A stretch of DNA of 46,921 bases from Hydrogenophilales bacterium (lineage in GTDB: Bacteria; Pseudomonadota; Gammaproteobacteria; Burkholderiales; Thiobacillaceae). How positions within the stretch are numbered: position 1 is the first letter of the stretch; each line of letters begins with the position of its first letter. Below are positions 1 through 7,816 of the stretch, one piece after another. Where the stretch lies: the NCBI GenBank assembly GCA_023258975.1, contig JAHFRD010000022.1, positions 1 to 46,921 of the forward strand, given 5' to 3'. The notes below the pieces were generated by a model. That model had not been told where the DNA came from, ran no database searches, and saw nothing but the letters and a program-made list of their open reading frames with translations. Position numbers and translations under genes: made by a program.

Positions 1-31
1 ACATCAAGAAGAACAAAGACGTGATATTAAC

Positions 32-120
32 CGCTAACAATCGGGTCAAACGGGACGCCCGAAATGCCGGCTTTGGTCTTTGCTGGCGTCCGCGCGCGGG
101 CGCCCCTTACCCTAAACGTT
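32..120. other. attC-like integron recombination site, interrupted by the IS
   Basis: The stretch opens with CGCTAACAATC and closes with CCCTAAACGTT, and the base order continues after the insertion element with GTTAGGCG at 1929-1936. Without the IS the right end would read CTAAACGTTAGGCG, which fits the integron core site GTTRRRY. The two halves pair imperfectly: TAAC with GTTA, GGGT..AA with TTACCC, and GGGACGCCCG with CGGGCGCCCC, with an unpaired middle, as attC folds do. In one frame the upstream bases 2-37 read as a protein tail ending in TAA inside the left arm, which is typical of a gene cassette. No integrase or attI lies in the window. The call rests on remembered attC structure and needs a covariance search. 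Confidence 0.45.
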
Positions 121-1928
121 GACGCTGTAGAAAAACCCCCTTGCCGCGCCGGATGTTAGATAATTGCACTTAATGAATAACACCCAGCAAAGAGCCCGGC
201 GATGCCCCGTTACAAACCCATCCACCAAGGCCTGAAACTCCTGCCGGTTGACTTCGACCGGCAAATCCAGCCGGGGAGTTTCGAACACGCGCTATGCCAT
301 CTGGTGGACAAGGAACTCGACCTCGCCCCCTTCCACGCGCGCTACCACAACGACGAAGTTGGCGCCTCCGCCTACGACCCTGGCATCCTCCTCAAGATCA
401 TCCTGCTCGCCTACAGCCGAGGCATCGTCTCCAGCCGCAAGATCGAAGCCGCCTGCCGGGAGAATGTCCTGTTCATCGCCGTCTCCGGAGACAGCCAACC
501 CAACTTCACCACCCTCGCCGCCTTCATCTCGGAAATGGGCGAACTCACCGCCCAGTTGTTCGCCCAAGTGCTCACCCTATGCGACCGGCAAGGCCTCATC
601 GGCCGCGAGATGTTCGCCATCGACGGCGTCAAGCTCCCCTCCAACGCCAGCAAAGCCAAGTCCGGCACCCGCGCCGACTTCCAGCGCCAGGTGGAGAAGA
701 TGGAGAAAGCCGCCGAAAAGATCCTCGCCAAGCACCGCGACGCCGATACCGATACGGCCAGCGACAGCGACAAAAAACGTGAAGCCCGCACCCTGGAACG
801 GCTGCAACGCGACGCCAAGCAGATGCGTGACTGGCTCAAGCAGAACCCGGACGACCGCAAGGGCGCGAGCGGCAAGGTTCGCCTCTCCAACCTCACCGAC
901 AACGAATCCGCCAAGATGGCCACCGGCAAGGGGGTGATCCAGGGCTACACCGGCGTGGCGGCGGTCGATGAAAAGCATCAGATCGTCGTCGTGGCCCAGG
1001 CCCACGGCACCGGCAGCGAACAGGAATTACTGGCCCCCGTGGTCGAAGCCAGCGCCGAACTGCGCACCCCCGAGACTGTCCTCACCGCCGATGCCGGCTA
1101 CCACTCCGAAGCCAACCTCAAGCAACTGGCCGAGGCCAAAGTCCCGGCCTTCATCCCGGACAACGGCTATCGCCAGCGGGACGAACGCTATGCCGGCCAG
1201 GAAGCGCACAAGGCCAAGCCCGACCCGCTGCACGACAAGCGGCCCCAGGCGAAGAAGAAGAGCGGCTGGTTCCAGGTGGGGGACTTCAAGATCGACCCCG
1301 AGAAAAAGACCTGTATCTGCCCGGCCGGCAAATCGCTCTACGGTAGCGGCGCGAACTGCAACATCCAGGGCCGGCTCGCCATCAAGTACGAGGGCGCGAA
1401 ACGGGATTGCGGCCCCTGCGCGCTGCGCGCCCAATGCCTGCGCAAGCCCGACAAGACGCCCGCCCGCCAGGTGGCGTACTTCTTCGGCAAGGCCGATGGC
1501 CAGGTGAGCCACTGCGAGCAGATGCGGCACCGCATCGACAGCGACCAGGGCAAACGCATGATTACCCGGCGCGAGTTTGGCAAATGCGCGACGGTGGAAC
1601 CGGTCTTCGGCAACCTGCGCGGCAACAAGCGGCTGGATCGCTTCACGCTACGCGGGCAGAAGAAGGTGGATCGGCAGTGGAAGCTCTTCTGCATGGTGCA
1701 AAACATCGAGAAGATGGCGCATCATGGCTACGGTATTTGAAGGATATGAAAGGGGGATACCCCTCATCCAACCCGGAGAGCCGCGCAAACGGCGCCGGCA
1801 GACGAAAACAAGGATCAGGACGTTGAGAACCCCGAGTTGGCCCGCTTCGCTTCGCCGCTGTCTCCGCGCTGAAAAAAATGTGGCGCGGTGGGGGGCGGCG
1901 GTGGGAGAAGGGGTTTTTCTACAGCGTC
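121..1928 (+). mobile_element. IS1182-family insertion sequence, about 1.8 kb
   Basis: Terminal inverted repeats are visible. The left end starts GACGCTGTAGAAAAACCCC at 121-139, and the right end at 1910-1928 is its exact reverse complement over 19 bases. GTT flanks both ends (118-120 and 1929-1931), which could be a 3-base target duplication, although the insertion point within GTT is ambiguous. One transposase gene fills most of the element; 1741-1909 holds no further gene. Both ends and the transposase appear intact, so it may still move. It sits within the attC-like site and beside the truncated GGDEF gene. Confidence 0.85.
202..1740 (+). CDS. IS1182-family transposase (DDE)
   Basis: This 512-residue protein has the IS1182 layout: an N-terminal DUF772-like domain (about residues 15-125), a DDE catalytic core split by a charged coiled region (about 160-220), and a cysteine-rich segment near 371-412 (CICP, CGPC, QC). 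The catalytic triad reads as D141 in FAIDG, D297 in LTADAGYHS and E466 in VEPVFGNLR. The ATG at 202 is the first start of the open frame and lies 81 bases inside the left inverted repeat. The frame has no break, so the enzyme is probably functional. It cuts and joins the element ends during transposition. Confidence 0.93.
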   Translation: MPRYKPIHQGLKLLPVDFDRQIQPGSFEHALCHLVDKELDLAPFHARYHNDEVGASAYDPGILLKIILLAYSRGIVSSRKIEAACRENVLFIAVSGDSQPNFTTLAAFISEMGELTAQLFAQVLTLCDRQGLIGREMFAIDGVKLPSNASKAKSGTRADFQRQVEKMEKAAEKILAKHRDADTDTASDSDKKREARTLERLQRDAKQMRDWLKQNPDDRKGASGKVRLSNLTDNESAKMATGKGVIQGYTGVAAVDEKHQIVVVAQAHGTGSEQELLAPVVEASAELRTPETVLTADAGYHSEANLKQLAEAKVPAFIPDNGYRQRDERYAGQEAHKAKPDPLHDKRPQAKKKSGWFQVGDFKIDPEKKTCICPAGKSLYGSGANCNIQGRLAIKYEGAKRDCGPCALRAQCLRKPDKTPARQVAYFFGKADGQVSHCEQMRHRIDSDQGKRMITRREFGKCATVEPVFGNLRGNKRLDRFTLRGQKKVDRQWKLFCMVQNIEKMAHHGYGI

Positions 1929-1945
1929 GTTAGGCGTTCTGGCAT

Positions 1946-3004
1946 TCATACATTCGTGAGACCGGGGAATTTGCAATGTGTCAAACACTCACCCAGGTGG
2001 CCCAGGGTGTCGTTCACCACCTTGAAGCGATCCATGTCCAGGAACATGACCGCCAGGGGTTGCCCGTGCCGGCGCGCCTGGACGACGGCCTGCCCCAGGC
2101 GGTCCTTGAACAGGGCGCGGTTGGGCAGGCCGGTGAGCAGATCGTGATAGGCCTGGAAAGTGATGGTCGCCTCGGCCTGCTTGCGCGCGCTGATGTCGCG
2201 CGCGACGCCATACGTGCCGAGGAATTCGCCGTCGCCATCCGGGAGCGGGCGATACATGCCCATCGCCGAGAGTTCCACCATCACGCTGTTGTTCCCCTCC
2301 TGCTTGAGCAGGTCGTCCTTGCGCTTGAGGCGCACTTCGGCATTGCGCGTGGAACGTTCGCCGGTGCGGCGCTCATTGAGGCGATAGCGCGCGTTCTCCA
2401 GTTCGTCTTCCGGAACGATGGCTGCGTAGCCTTGCCCGATCAATTCGTCGGGGTGATAGCCGAGCACGCGGCTGACGCTTTCATTGAGGAAGGTGAAGGC
2501 GCCTTCGCGGTCGAGGGTGTAGATCACGTCTGGCGAGGTGTTGACCAGCAGGCGATGCCACTGTTCGGACTGTTCGATCTGCTCCAGCATGCGCCGGTTG
2601 TCCCGTTCCAGCCGCACTTTATCGGCGGCATTGCGCACGGTCATGATCAACTCTTCCGGCTCACAGGGTTTGCGCAGGTATTCGTAGGCGCCAAGGCGGA
2701 TGCAATGGATCGCCGATTCGATCTGGCTGTCACCGCTCATGACGATGATGCGGGTGCCCGGATGCCGTTCGCGCAGGTGCGCCATCAGTGCGTGGCCGCT
2801 GGTGTCGGGCAGGCGCAGGTCGAGCAGAACCAGGTCGTAGCCGCGTAGCGCGAGCAGCGCCAGGGCCTGCGCCCCGGTCATGGCGGTATCTATCCTGTCC
2901 AGATGCGGTGCCAGAAGCAGGCGCGTGCTTTCCAGATAGCGCGGCTCATCCTCGATGATGAGCAGGCTGGCTACCGCCGTGGCGACTTGGGCATCAGTTG
3001 ACAT
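1946..3004 (-). CDS. Response regulator REC-PAS-GGDEF, 3' truncated
   Basis: Residues 14-130 form a receiver domain with acidic pair E18/D19, phospho-acceptor D62 in LLDLRLPD and the conserved lysine in LRKP. A PAS domain follows (about 150-265), then the beginning of a GGDEF domain with LTGLPNRALFKDRL and FLDMDRFKVVNDTLGHL. The protein then departs from the family (GECLTHCKFPGLTNV) and stops, so the GG(D/E)EF active site is absent. The break falls near base 2000, about 70 bases from the IS. The kinase gene ends 47 bases upstream, so the two form a two-component pair. Cyclase activity must be lost; the receiver and PAS parts may still be made. Confidence 0.85.
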   Translation of the reverse strand: MSTDAQVATAVASLLIIEDEPRYLESTRLLLAPHLDRIDTAMTGAQALALLALRGYDLVLLDLRLPDTSGHALMAHLRERHPGTRIIVMSGDSQIESAIHCIRLGAYEYLRKPCEPEELIMTVRNAADKVRLERDNRRMLEQIEQSEQWHRLLVNTSPDVIYTLDREGAFTFLNESVSRVLGYHPDELIGQGYAAIVPEDELENARYRLNERRTGERSTRNAEVRLKRKDDLLKQEGNNSVMVELSAMGMYRPLPDGDGEFLGTYGVARDISARKQAEATITFQAYHDLLTGLPNRALFKDRLGQAVVQARRHGQPLAVMFLDMDRFKVVNDTLGHLGECLTHCKFPGLTNV

Positions 3005-3051
3005 GGGCAGCCCGCAAGGAGGGAGGGGGAGGGGGATATATAACTTATTGG

Positions 3052-4956
3052 CTATCCCAAAGGGAATAGTAGCTGGAAGGTGGTGCCCGATGAACTTGTT
3101 TTGAAAGAAATGCTACCGCCCAGGTCTTCCGTGAGCCCCTTGACGATGGCCAGGCCGAGGCCGGCATGGCCATTTCCCTTGTCGGTTTCCAGGGCATCGA
3201 AGAGTTGTTCCGCCACTTCCGGACGGATGCCGGAGCCGGAATCGCTGACTTGCAGTTCGATGAATCGCTCGCGCCTTTGATTGGTGACCTGGGCGGTTTC
3301 CAGGCGCACTTCTCCGCCGTCGGGAGTGGCTTCCAGCGCATTGAGCAGCAGGTTGAGCAGGATCTGTTTGAGCTTGTCGCGGTCGCAGGTCAGTCGCGGC
3401 AGCCCCGCACCGTGTTGGTTTGTCACCTGAATATCGCGCGGTTGCCAGGTGGGCGCGGTGACTTTGACCAGATCCTCCGCCAGCTGGCCGATATCGGTTT
3501 CCTCGGACAGTTCGGCCAGGCTGTCGTCGTCGTGGGCCAGGGTGCGCACGATGCGCACGATGCGGTCGAGTTCCTCGTGGATGATGCGCAGTTCGTCCGC
3601 GATGGGCGCCTCACCGCCCAGTTTGGCCTTGAGGATGGCCAGATAGTTTTTGATGATGCCCAGGGGGTTGTTGATTTCATGCGCGGCACGGCGCACGCGG
3701 CCGCCCAGGCGCGGGTCGCCGGCTTCCAGTGCCGGCTCGACCGGCGGAATGGCGCGCCCCGCCAGTTCTCCAAGGCGGCTGTAGCGCTCCGCGTGCGCGG
3801 CGATGTCGGCCAGGGCCTCGCGGTCGCCGCAAACCAGCAGGACACCGCGCGTGGCTCCCACGCCCACGGGAATGGCGGCCACGCCATCCGCGTTGGCCTG
3901 GCGCGCCAGTTGAATATCGAGCAGAGAAGCATCATTGCCCGAGTCGGTGTAGACCACCACCGGCGTGCGTGTGAACAGGGCGCGCACGGCGGCGGCGTTG
4001 CTGCCTTCCACCCGGATCGAGATGGGTTGCGCGCGCAACTCGCCCAGATCGCGCGACTCCAGCATGCTGGTGCGTTTATCCAGGCGCAGATAGAGCGGAT
4101 CGGACAAGCCTTCCTGTTCCGCCAACAGGCGCGCCGCCGCCAGCACGCCTTCGATGGTGCGTTCGTGCATGCCGCCGGTGGCCAGTTCCGCGCGGGTAAA
4201 GCGCGCGACCGCGCCAGTCAGATCCTGCTGCGCGCGCGCAAGCGCCGAGAAGACTTCAACCGATTTGTCCATTTCCTGCAGCATTGCCCTAAGTGATTCA
4301 TGGCCGGGAGGGGGGCGCAAGGATAACGTATCGACGTCGCCAGGGGCGCGTCTCTCCAGCAGATGCCAGGCCGCCGCCGCCAGGCGCGGCAACGGCGTGG
4401 CATCACGCAGGCGGCTGGCCGGCTCGTGCAGGAAGCGCGGGGCATCCGCGAGAAAACCGCGCAACGGCAATTCGGACAATGCCGCCTCGATGCCCGGCGG
4501 GGAACAGAACAAACCGGCCAGCCAGGCTTCGTCGGGCGCGGGATACGCCGTGTGCCGCGCCAGGGCATGGCACAGGTGGGCGAGGGAAATTGCGCGCGAC
4601 CAGTCGGCGTCGGGGAGGGCTGTCGCGGGTTCGGCCAGTTGCCGGATGGCGGCGTTGCTGACCAGCCCTTTCAAGGTGGCGAGCGACATTTGCCCGCAAA
4701 GCTCCGCGAAACTGTAGCGGCTCGAAGCGACACCGGGCTGCGCCGTGGTTCGCACGATCTCCAGCGCCAGTCCCGGGTCGAGCATGAGCCAGGTACGCGC
4801 TTCCTCACTCAAGCCGCCGGCGCCCGCGAGGGCGTCGAGCAGGTTGATCAGTACGCCGGAATGCGAGGGAATTCCGGCCGCCGAGGTGGGGAGGAGGGGG
4901 GAGGCGCTGCGGGGCACGGCGGTGGGGGCGGGTTGCTTGGCCTGAACATGAAGCAA
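3052..4956 (-). CDS. Sensor histidine kinase with HDOD-like and GAF-like domains
   Basis: The C-terminal half is a kinase: dimerisation and phosphotransfer helix with His in RRAAHEINNPLGIIKNYL, N box in LLNLLLNALEATPDGG, G1 box DSGSGI and G2 box GHAGLGLAIVKGL. The N-terminal part resembles an HDOD domain (LLDALA..LSEEARTWLMLDPGLALEIV), and a GAF-like region lies between. No membrane segment is visible, so it is probably a cytoplasmic sensor. The open frame runs up to 5166, but its first ~70 codons lie in repeat DNA and look non-coding. I chose the TTG at 4956, with GGGCGG upstream; the start is uncertain. The regulator just downstream is its likely partner. Confidence 0.82.
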   Translation of the reverse strand: MLHVQAKQPAPTAVPRSASPLLPTSAAGIPSHSGVLINLLDALAGAGGLSEEARTWLMLDPGLALEIVRTTAQPGVASSRYSFAELCGQMSLATLKGLVSNAAIRQLAEPATALPDADWSRAISLAHLCHALARHTAYPAPDEAWLAGLFCSPPGIEAALSELPLRGFLADAPRFLHEPASRLRDATPLPRLAAAAWHLLERRAPGDVDTLSLRPPPGHESLRAMLQEMDKSVEVFSALARAQQDLTGAVARFTRAELATGGMHERTIEGVLAAARLLAEQEGLSDPLYLRLDKRTSMLESRDLGELRAQPISIRVEGSNAAAVRALFTRTPVVVYTDSGNDASLLDIQLARQANADGVAAIPVGVGATRGVLLVCGDREALADIAAHAERYSRLGELAGRAIPPVEPALEAGDPRLGGRVRRAAHEINNPLGIIKNYLAILKAKLGGEAPIADELRIIHEELDRIVRIVRTLAHDDDSLAELSEETDIGQLAEDLVKVTAPTWQPRDIQVTNQHGAGLPRLTCDRDKLKQILLNLLLNALEATPDGGEVRLETAQVTNQRRERFIELQVSDSGSGIRPEVAEQLFDALETDKGNGHAGLGLAIVKGLTEDLGGSISFKTSSSGTTFQLLFPLG

Positions 4957-5136
4957 GCGGCATGCCGCCCACGGCCCACCAGGAAAAGCCCGCAATCGAC
5001 TGATTTGGGGTTCGGGAATGTAAAAACTCCCGACAAATCTGGATGGACTGTTTGAATATCGGCGGGGTTGATGATTGGCGCGCCTTGCCGCGCGTACCGT
5101 ATCTTGATGCCCACGAAAAAACGCCGGCGAGGCGTC

Positions 5137-5246
5137 GGCGCTACCAGGGCACGCGCCCGGATTCACCTCGCTTCGACCGCCCTGGCCGGAGAGGTTTCCG
5201 GCGCGACACGGCGCTACCAGGGCACGCGCCCGGATTCACCTCGCTT
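5137..5246. repeat. Two direct copies of a 37-base repeat
   Basis: The same 37 bases, beginning GGCGCTACCAGGGCACGCGC and ending TCACCTCGCTT, occur at 5137-5173 and 5210-5246, 73 bases apart. The first copy is preceded by ACGCCGGCGAGGCGTCGGCG, which resembles the GCCGGCG..CTACAA palindromes at 7241 and 26559. The rest of the gap between the kinase and darP (4957-5271) shows no gene. Confidence 0.85.
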
Positions 5247-5271
5247 GGGTAATCCGGACGCAACCCGGCCG

Positions 5272-5793
5272 CTACGGGGTGGCGTCCCGCAGTAGACGGA
5301 ACAGGATTCGGCTGGATTTGGGCGGTTTGCTTTCGGCGGCTTCCTTGCGGGCATTGCGGATGAGCTGCCGCATTTGCTGGACATCGGCGTCGGGATGCCG
5401 GTCCAGCCATTCGGTGAACGCCGCATCGTTTTCCAGAAGGCGTTCACGCCAGTGTTCCAGCGCGTGGAACTCGGCTTTGGCGGCGCTGGATTCGCCCCGG
5501 ATGGCGGCCAGTTGTTCGGCGATGGGTTCGGCATCCACATCACGCATCAGCTTGCCGATGAACTGCTTCTGGCGGCGGATGGCGCCGTTCGCGGTGAGGC
5601 GCTGGGCTTCCAGGACTTCCGTCAACAGGCGTTCCGGCAGATCCATTTTTCGCAGGCGTTCGCGCGAGAGTTTGACCAGTTCGGCGCCGAGGCTCTGCAA
5701 TGCTTCCATGTCGCGTTTTTTTTGCGACTTGCTCGGGGCGAGATCGGCCTCTTCGTCGGATTCTTCGCCGGGGCTGTCGTGGTGGTGGCGCAT
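5272..5793 (-). CDS. darP: Ribosome biogenesis factor DarP (YjgA, DUF615)
   Basis: This 173-residue, highly charged helical protein has the DUF615 pattern: KSQKKRDMEALQSLGAELV near residue 22, then LPERLLTEVLEAQRL, RRQKQFIGKLMRDVD and a C-terminal QMRQLIRNARKEA. The family binds the 50S subunit late in its assembly. The ATG at 5793 follows no better upstream choice, and length matches the family. It is divergent from pmbA with about 50 bases between, an arrangement common in proteobacteria, which supports both calls. Confidence 0.92.
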   Translation of the reverse strand: MRHHHDSPGEESDEEADLAPSKSQKKRDMEALQSLGAELVKLSRERLRKMDLPERLLTEVLEAQRLTANGAIRRQKQFIGKLMRDVDAEPIAEQLAAIRGESSAAKAEFHALEHWRERLLENDAAFTEWLDRHPDADVQQMRQLIRNARKEAAESKPPKSSRILFRLLRDATP

Positions 5794-5843
5794 GGCATTC
5801 GGGCGGATGGCAAGGGACGGGTATCATAGCGGCCTTTGCCAAA

Positions 5844-7199
5844 ATGTCAGGTTCAACCGTGTCCGACAGCCCATTCAGCTTTACCCGCGAGGCCTTGCAG
5901 GCGCTTACCGCTCAAATGCTCGATCTGGCCCAGGCGGGGGGGGCCACCGCCGCCGAGACGGAGATTTCCGAAGGAAGTGGTTTGAGCGTTTCGGTGCGCC
6001 ACGGCGAGGTGGAAACCATCGAACACAACCGCGACAAGGGAATAGGCGTTACCGTCTATCTGGGCCAGCGGCGCGGCCATGCCTCGACTTCCGATTTCAC
6101 CCCGGGCGCGCTGGAACGCACCGTGGAAAAGGCGCTGACCATCGCCCGCTATACCGCCGAGGACGATTGCGCCGGTCTGGCCGAGGAAAACCTGCTGGCG
6201 CGCCTGGTGCCGGATCTGGACATCTACCACCCCTGGACGGTGGATGTGCCTCAAGCGACGACCCTGGCCCGGGAGTGCGAGGCGGCGGCATTGGGGGTGG
6301 ATGCGCGCGTCAACAATTCCGAGGGCGCCTCGCTGTCCACCCAGAGTTCGCAATTCATCTATGCCAACAGCCTGGGGTTTTCCGGTGGTTATCCGACCAC
6401 GCGGCAGAGCCTGTCCTGCGCGGTGATCGCCGAGGAGGCCGGCGCCATGCAGCGCGACTACTGGTACACCACCGCGCGCGCCGCCGAGGATATGGATACG
6501 CCGGAATCGGTGGGTAGGCGCGCCGGCGAACGCACGGTGCGGCGTCTGAACGCGCGCAAGCTCTCCACGCGCCAGTGTCCGGTGTTGTTCGAAGCGCCCA
6601 TCGCCACCGGCCTGATCGCCAGCTTCGTCTCGGCGATCTCGGGCGGCCATCTCTACCGCAAGTCCTCCTTCCTGCTCGACAGCTTGGGCGGCCAGGTCTT
6701 TCCCTCCTTTTTCCAGTTGATCGAGAACCCCTTCCTGCCGCGCGGCCTGGCGTCGGCGCCGTTCGATTCGGAAGGCGTGGCCACGCGCGAGCGGGAAGTG
6801 GTGCGCGACGGCGTGGTTCAGGGCTATTTCCTGGGCAGCTACAGCGCCCGCAAACTGGGCATGAAGACCACCGGCAACGCCGGCGGCAACCACAACCTGA
6901 TCGTGCCTTCCACCGGCGAGAATCTGGCCGGCCTGCTCGACAAGATGGGCAGCGGCCTGGTGGTGACCGAGTTGCTGGGCCAGGGACTCAACATGGTGAC
7001 CGGCGATTACTCGCGCGGCGCGGCCGGTTTCTGGGTGGAAAACGGCGTGATCGCTTATCCGGTGGAAGAAATCACCATCGCCGGCAATCTGCGCGACATG
7101 CTGGGTGGCATCGTCGCCATCGGCAACGACGTGGAAACGCGCGGTTCGCGCCGGGTGGGTTCGATCCTGATCGGCAACATGACGGTGGCGGGCGAATGA
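5844..7199 (+). CDS. pmbA: Metalloprotease PmbA/TldE family
   Basis: The product from the ATG at 5844 is 451 residues, close to the 450 of E. coli PmbA (TldE). Conserved stretches include SVRHGEVETIEHNRDKGIGV near residue 50, the GGNHNLIV segment, and the C-terminal GDYSRGAAGFWVENG and IAGNLRDMLGGI blocks. With TldD the family forms a protease that trims modified peptides and helps mature microcin B17 and CcdA in E. coli; the PmbA-type subunit itself lacks the HExxH motif. The open frame extends upstream to 5700 but that part overlaps darP and its promoter; GTG at 5859 is an alternative start. tldD is not in the window. Confidence 0.95.
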   Translation: MSGSTVSDSPFSFTREALQALTAQMLDLAQAGGATAAETEISEGSGLSVSVRHGEVETIEHNRDKGIGVTVYLGQRRGHASTSDFTPGALERTVEKALTIARYTAEDDCAGLAEENLLARLVPDLDIYHPWTVDVPQATTLARECEAAALGVDARVNNSEGASLSTQSSQFIYANSLGFSGGYPTTRQSLSCAVIAEEAGAMQRDYWYTTARAAEDMDTPESVGRRAGERTVRRLNARKLSTRQCPVLFEAPIATGLIASFVSAISGGHLYRKSSFLLDSLGGQVFPSFFQLIENPFLPRGLASAPFDSEGVATREREVVRDGVVQGYFLGSYSARKLGMKTTGNAGGNHNLIVPSTGENLAGLLDKMGSGLVVTELLGQGLNMVTGDYSRGAAGFWVENGVIAYPVEEITIAGNLRDMLGGIVAIGNDVETRGSRRVGSILIGNMTVAGE

Positions 7200-7240
7200 G
7201 AACCGCTGTGGCTCCGGCATCGTTGTTCTAATCAGCTCTA

Positions 7241-7268
7241 CGAGCCGGCCGGGACGCCGGCGCTACAA
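7241..7268. repeat. GCCGGCG-type palindromic intergenic repeat
   Basis: CGAGCCGGCCGGGACGCCGG followed by CGCTACAA lies between pmbA and the TRAP genes. It forms a short hairpin (CCGGC pairing with GCCGG) and shares its right arm with the long palindrome at 26559-26633, so it belongs to a dispersed family in this genome. Confidence 0.7.
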
Positions 7269-7276
7269 ATGAACAA

Positions 7277-7816
7277 ATGAAATTTCTCCTCGCCCTCTCC
7301 CGCGCCATCGACGCGCTCAACGAAGGTATCGGCCGCGCTTCCATGTGGCTGGTGCTTTTCGCCACCCTGATTTCCTCCGGCAACGCGGTGATGCGCTATG
7401 GCTTCGACCGCTCCTCCAACGCCTGGCTGGAAATCCAGTGGTATCTGTTCGCCCTGATCTTCCTGCTGGGCGCCGGCTACACCCTCAAGCACAACGGCCA
7501 TGTCCGCATCGACATCCTCTATGGCCGCTTCTCGCCGCGTTCGCAGGCCTGGGTGGATTTGTGCGGCGGCCTGCTGTTCCTGCTGCCCCTGTGCGGCCTG
7601 CTGGTCTGGATGGGCTGGGACGGTTTCGCGGCGTCCTGGGCGGTGAACGAAACCTCGCCGGATGCCGGTGGCCTGTCGCGCTGGCCGATCAAATTCGCGA
7701 TTCCTTTCGGTTTCGCGCTGCTCTGGCTGCAAGGCGTGGCGGAAGTCATCAAACGCGCCGCCTTCCTCGCGGGGCATGCCCCCCTGGTTCAGGAGCAGCC
7801 GGAGGAGGTGGCGTGA
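7277..7816 (+). CDS. TRAP transporter small permease (DctQ family)
   Basis: This 179-residue protein has four membrane segments: about residues 20-38 (MWLVLFATLISSGNAVMRYG), 50-70 (LEIQWYLFALIFLLGAGYTL), 95-117 (VDLCGGLLFLLPLCGLLVWM) and 140-160. The segment NAWLEIQWYLF and KHNGHVRIDILY match the DctQ family. With the large permease it imports a carboxylate-like substrate using a sodium gradient. Its stop codon overlaps the start of the next gene by one base (TGATG). The substrate-binding subunit DctP, normally adjacent, is not in the window, so the substrate cannot be inferred. Confidence 0.92.
   Translation: MKFLLALSRAIDALNEGIGRASMWLVLFATLISSGNAVMRYGFDRSSNAWLEIQWYLFALIFLLGAGYTLKHNGHVRIDILYGRFSPRSQAWVDLCGGLLFLLPLCGLLVWMGWDGFAASWAVNETSPDAGGLSRWPIKFAIPFGFALLWLQGVAEVIKRAAFLAGHAPLVQEQPEEVA

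Noticed and set aside
1741-1909. A second IS gene after the transposase
   Set aside because: Only short overlapping frames without start signals; the inverted repeat follows directly.
4957-5166. N-terminal extension of the histidine kinase to ATG 5166
   Set aside because: The extra codons fall in direct repeats and intergenic DNA, and the protein segment looks random.
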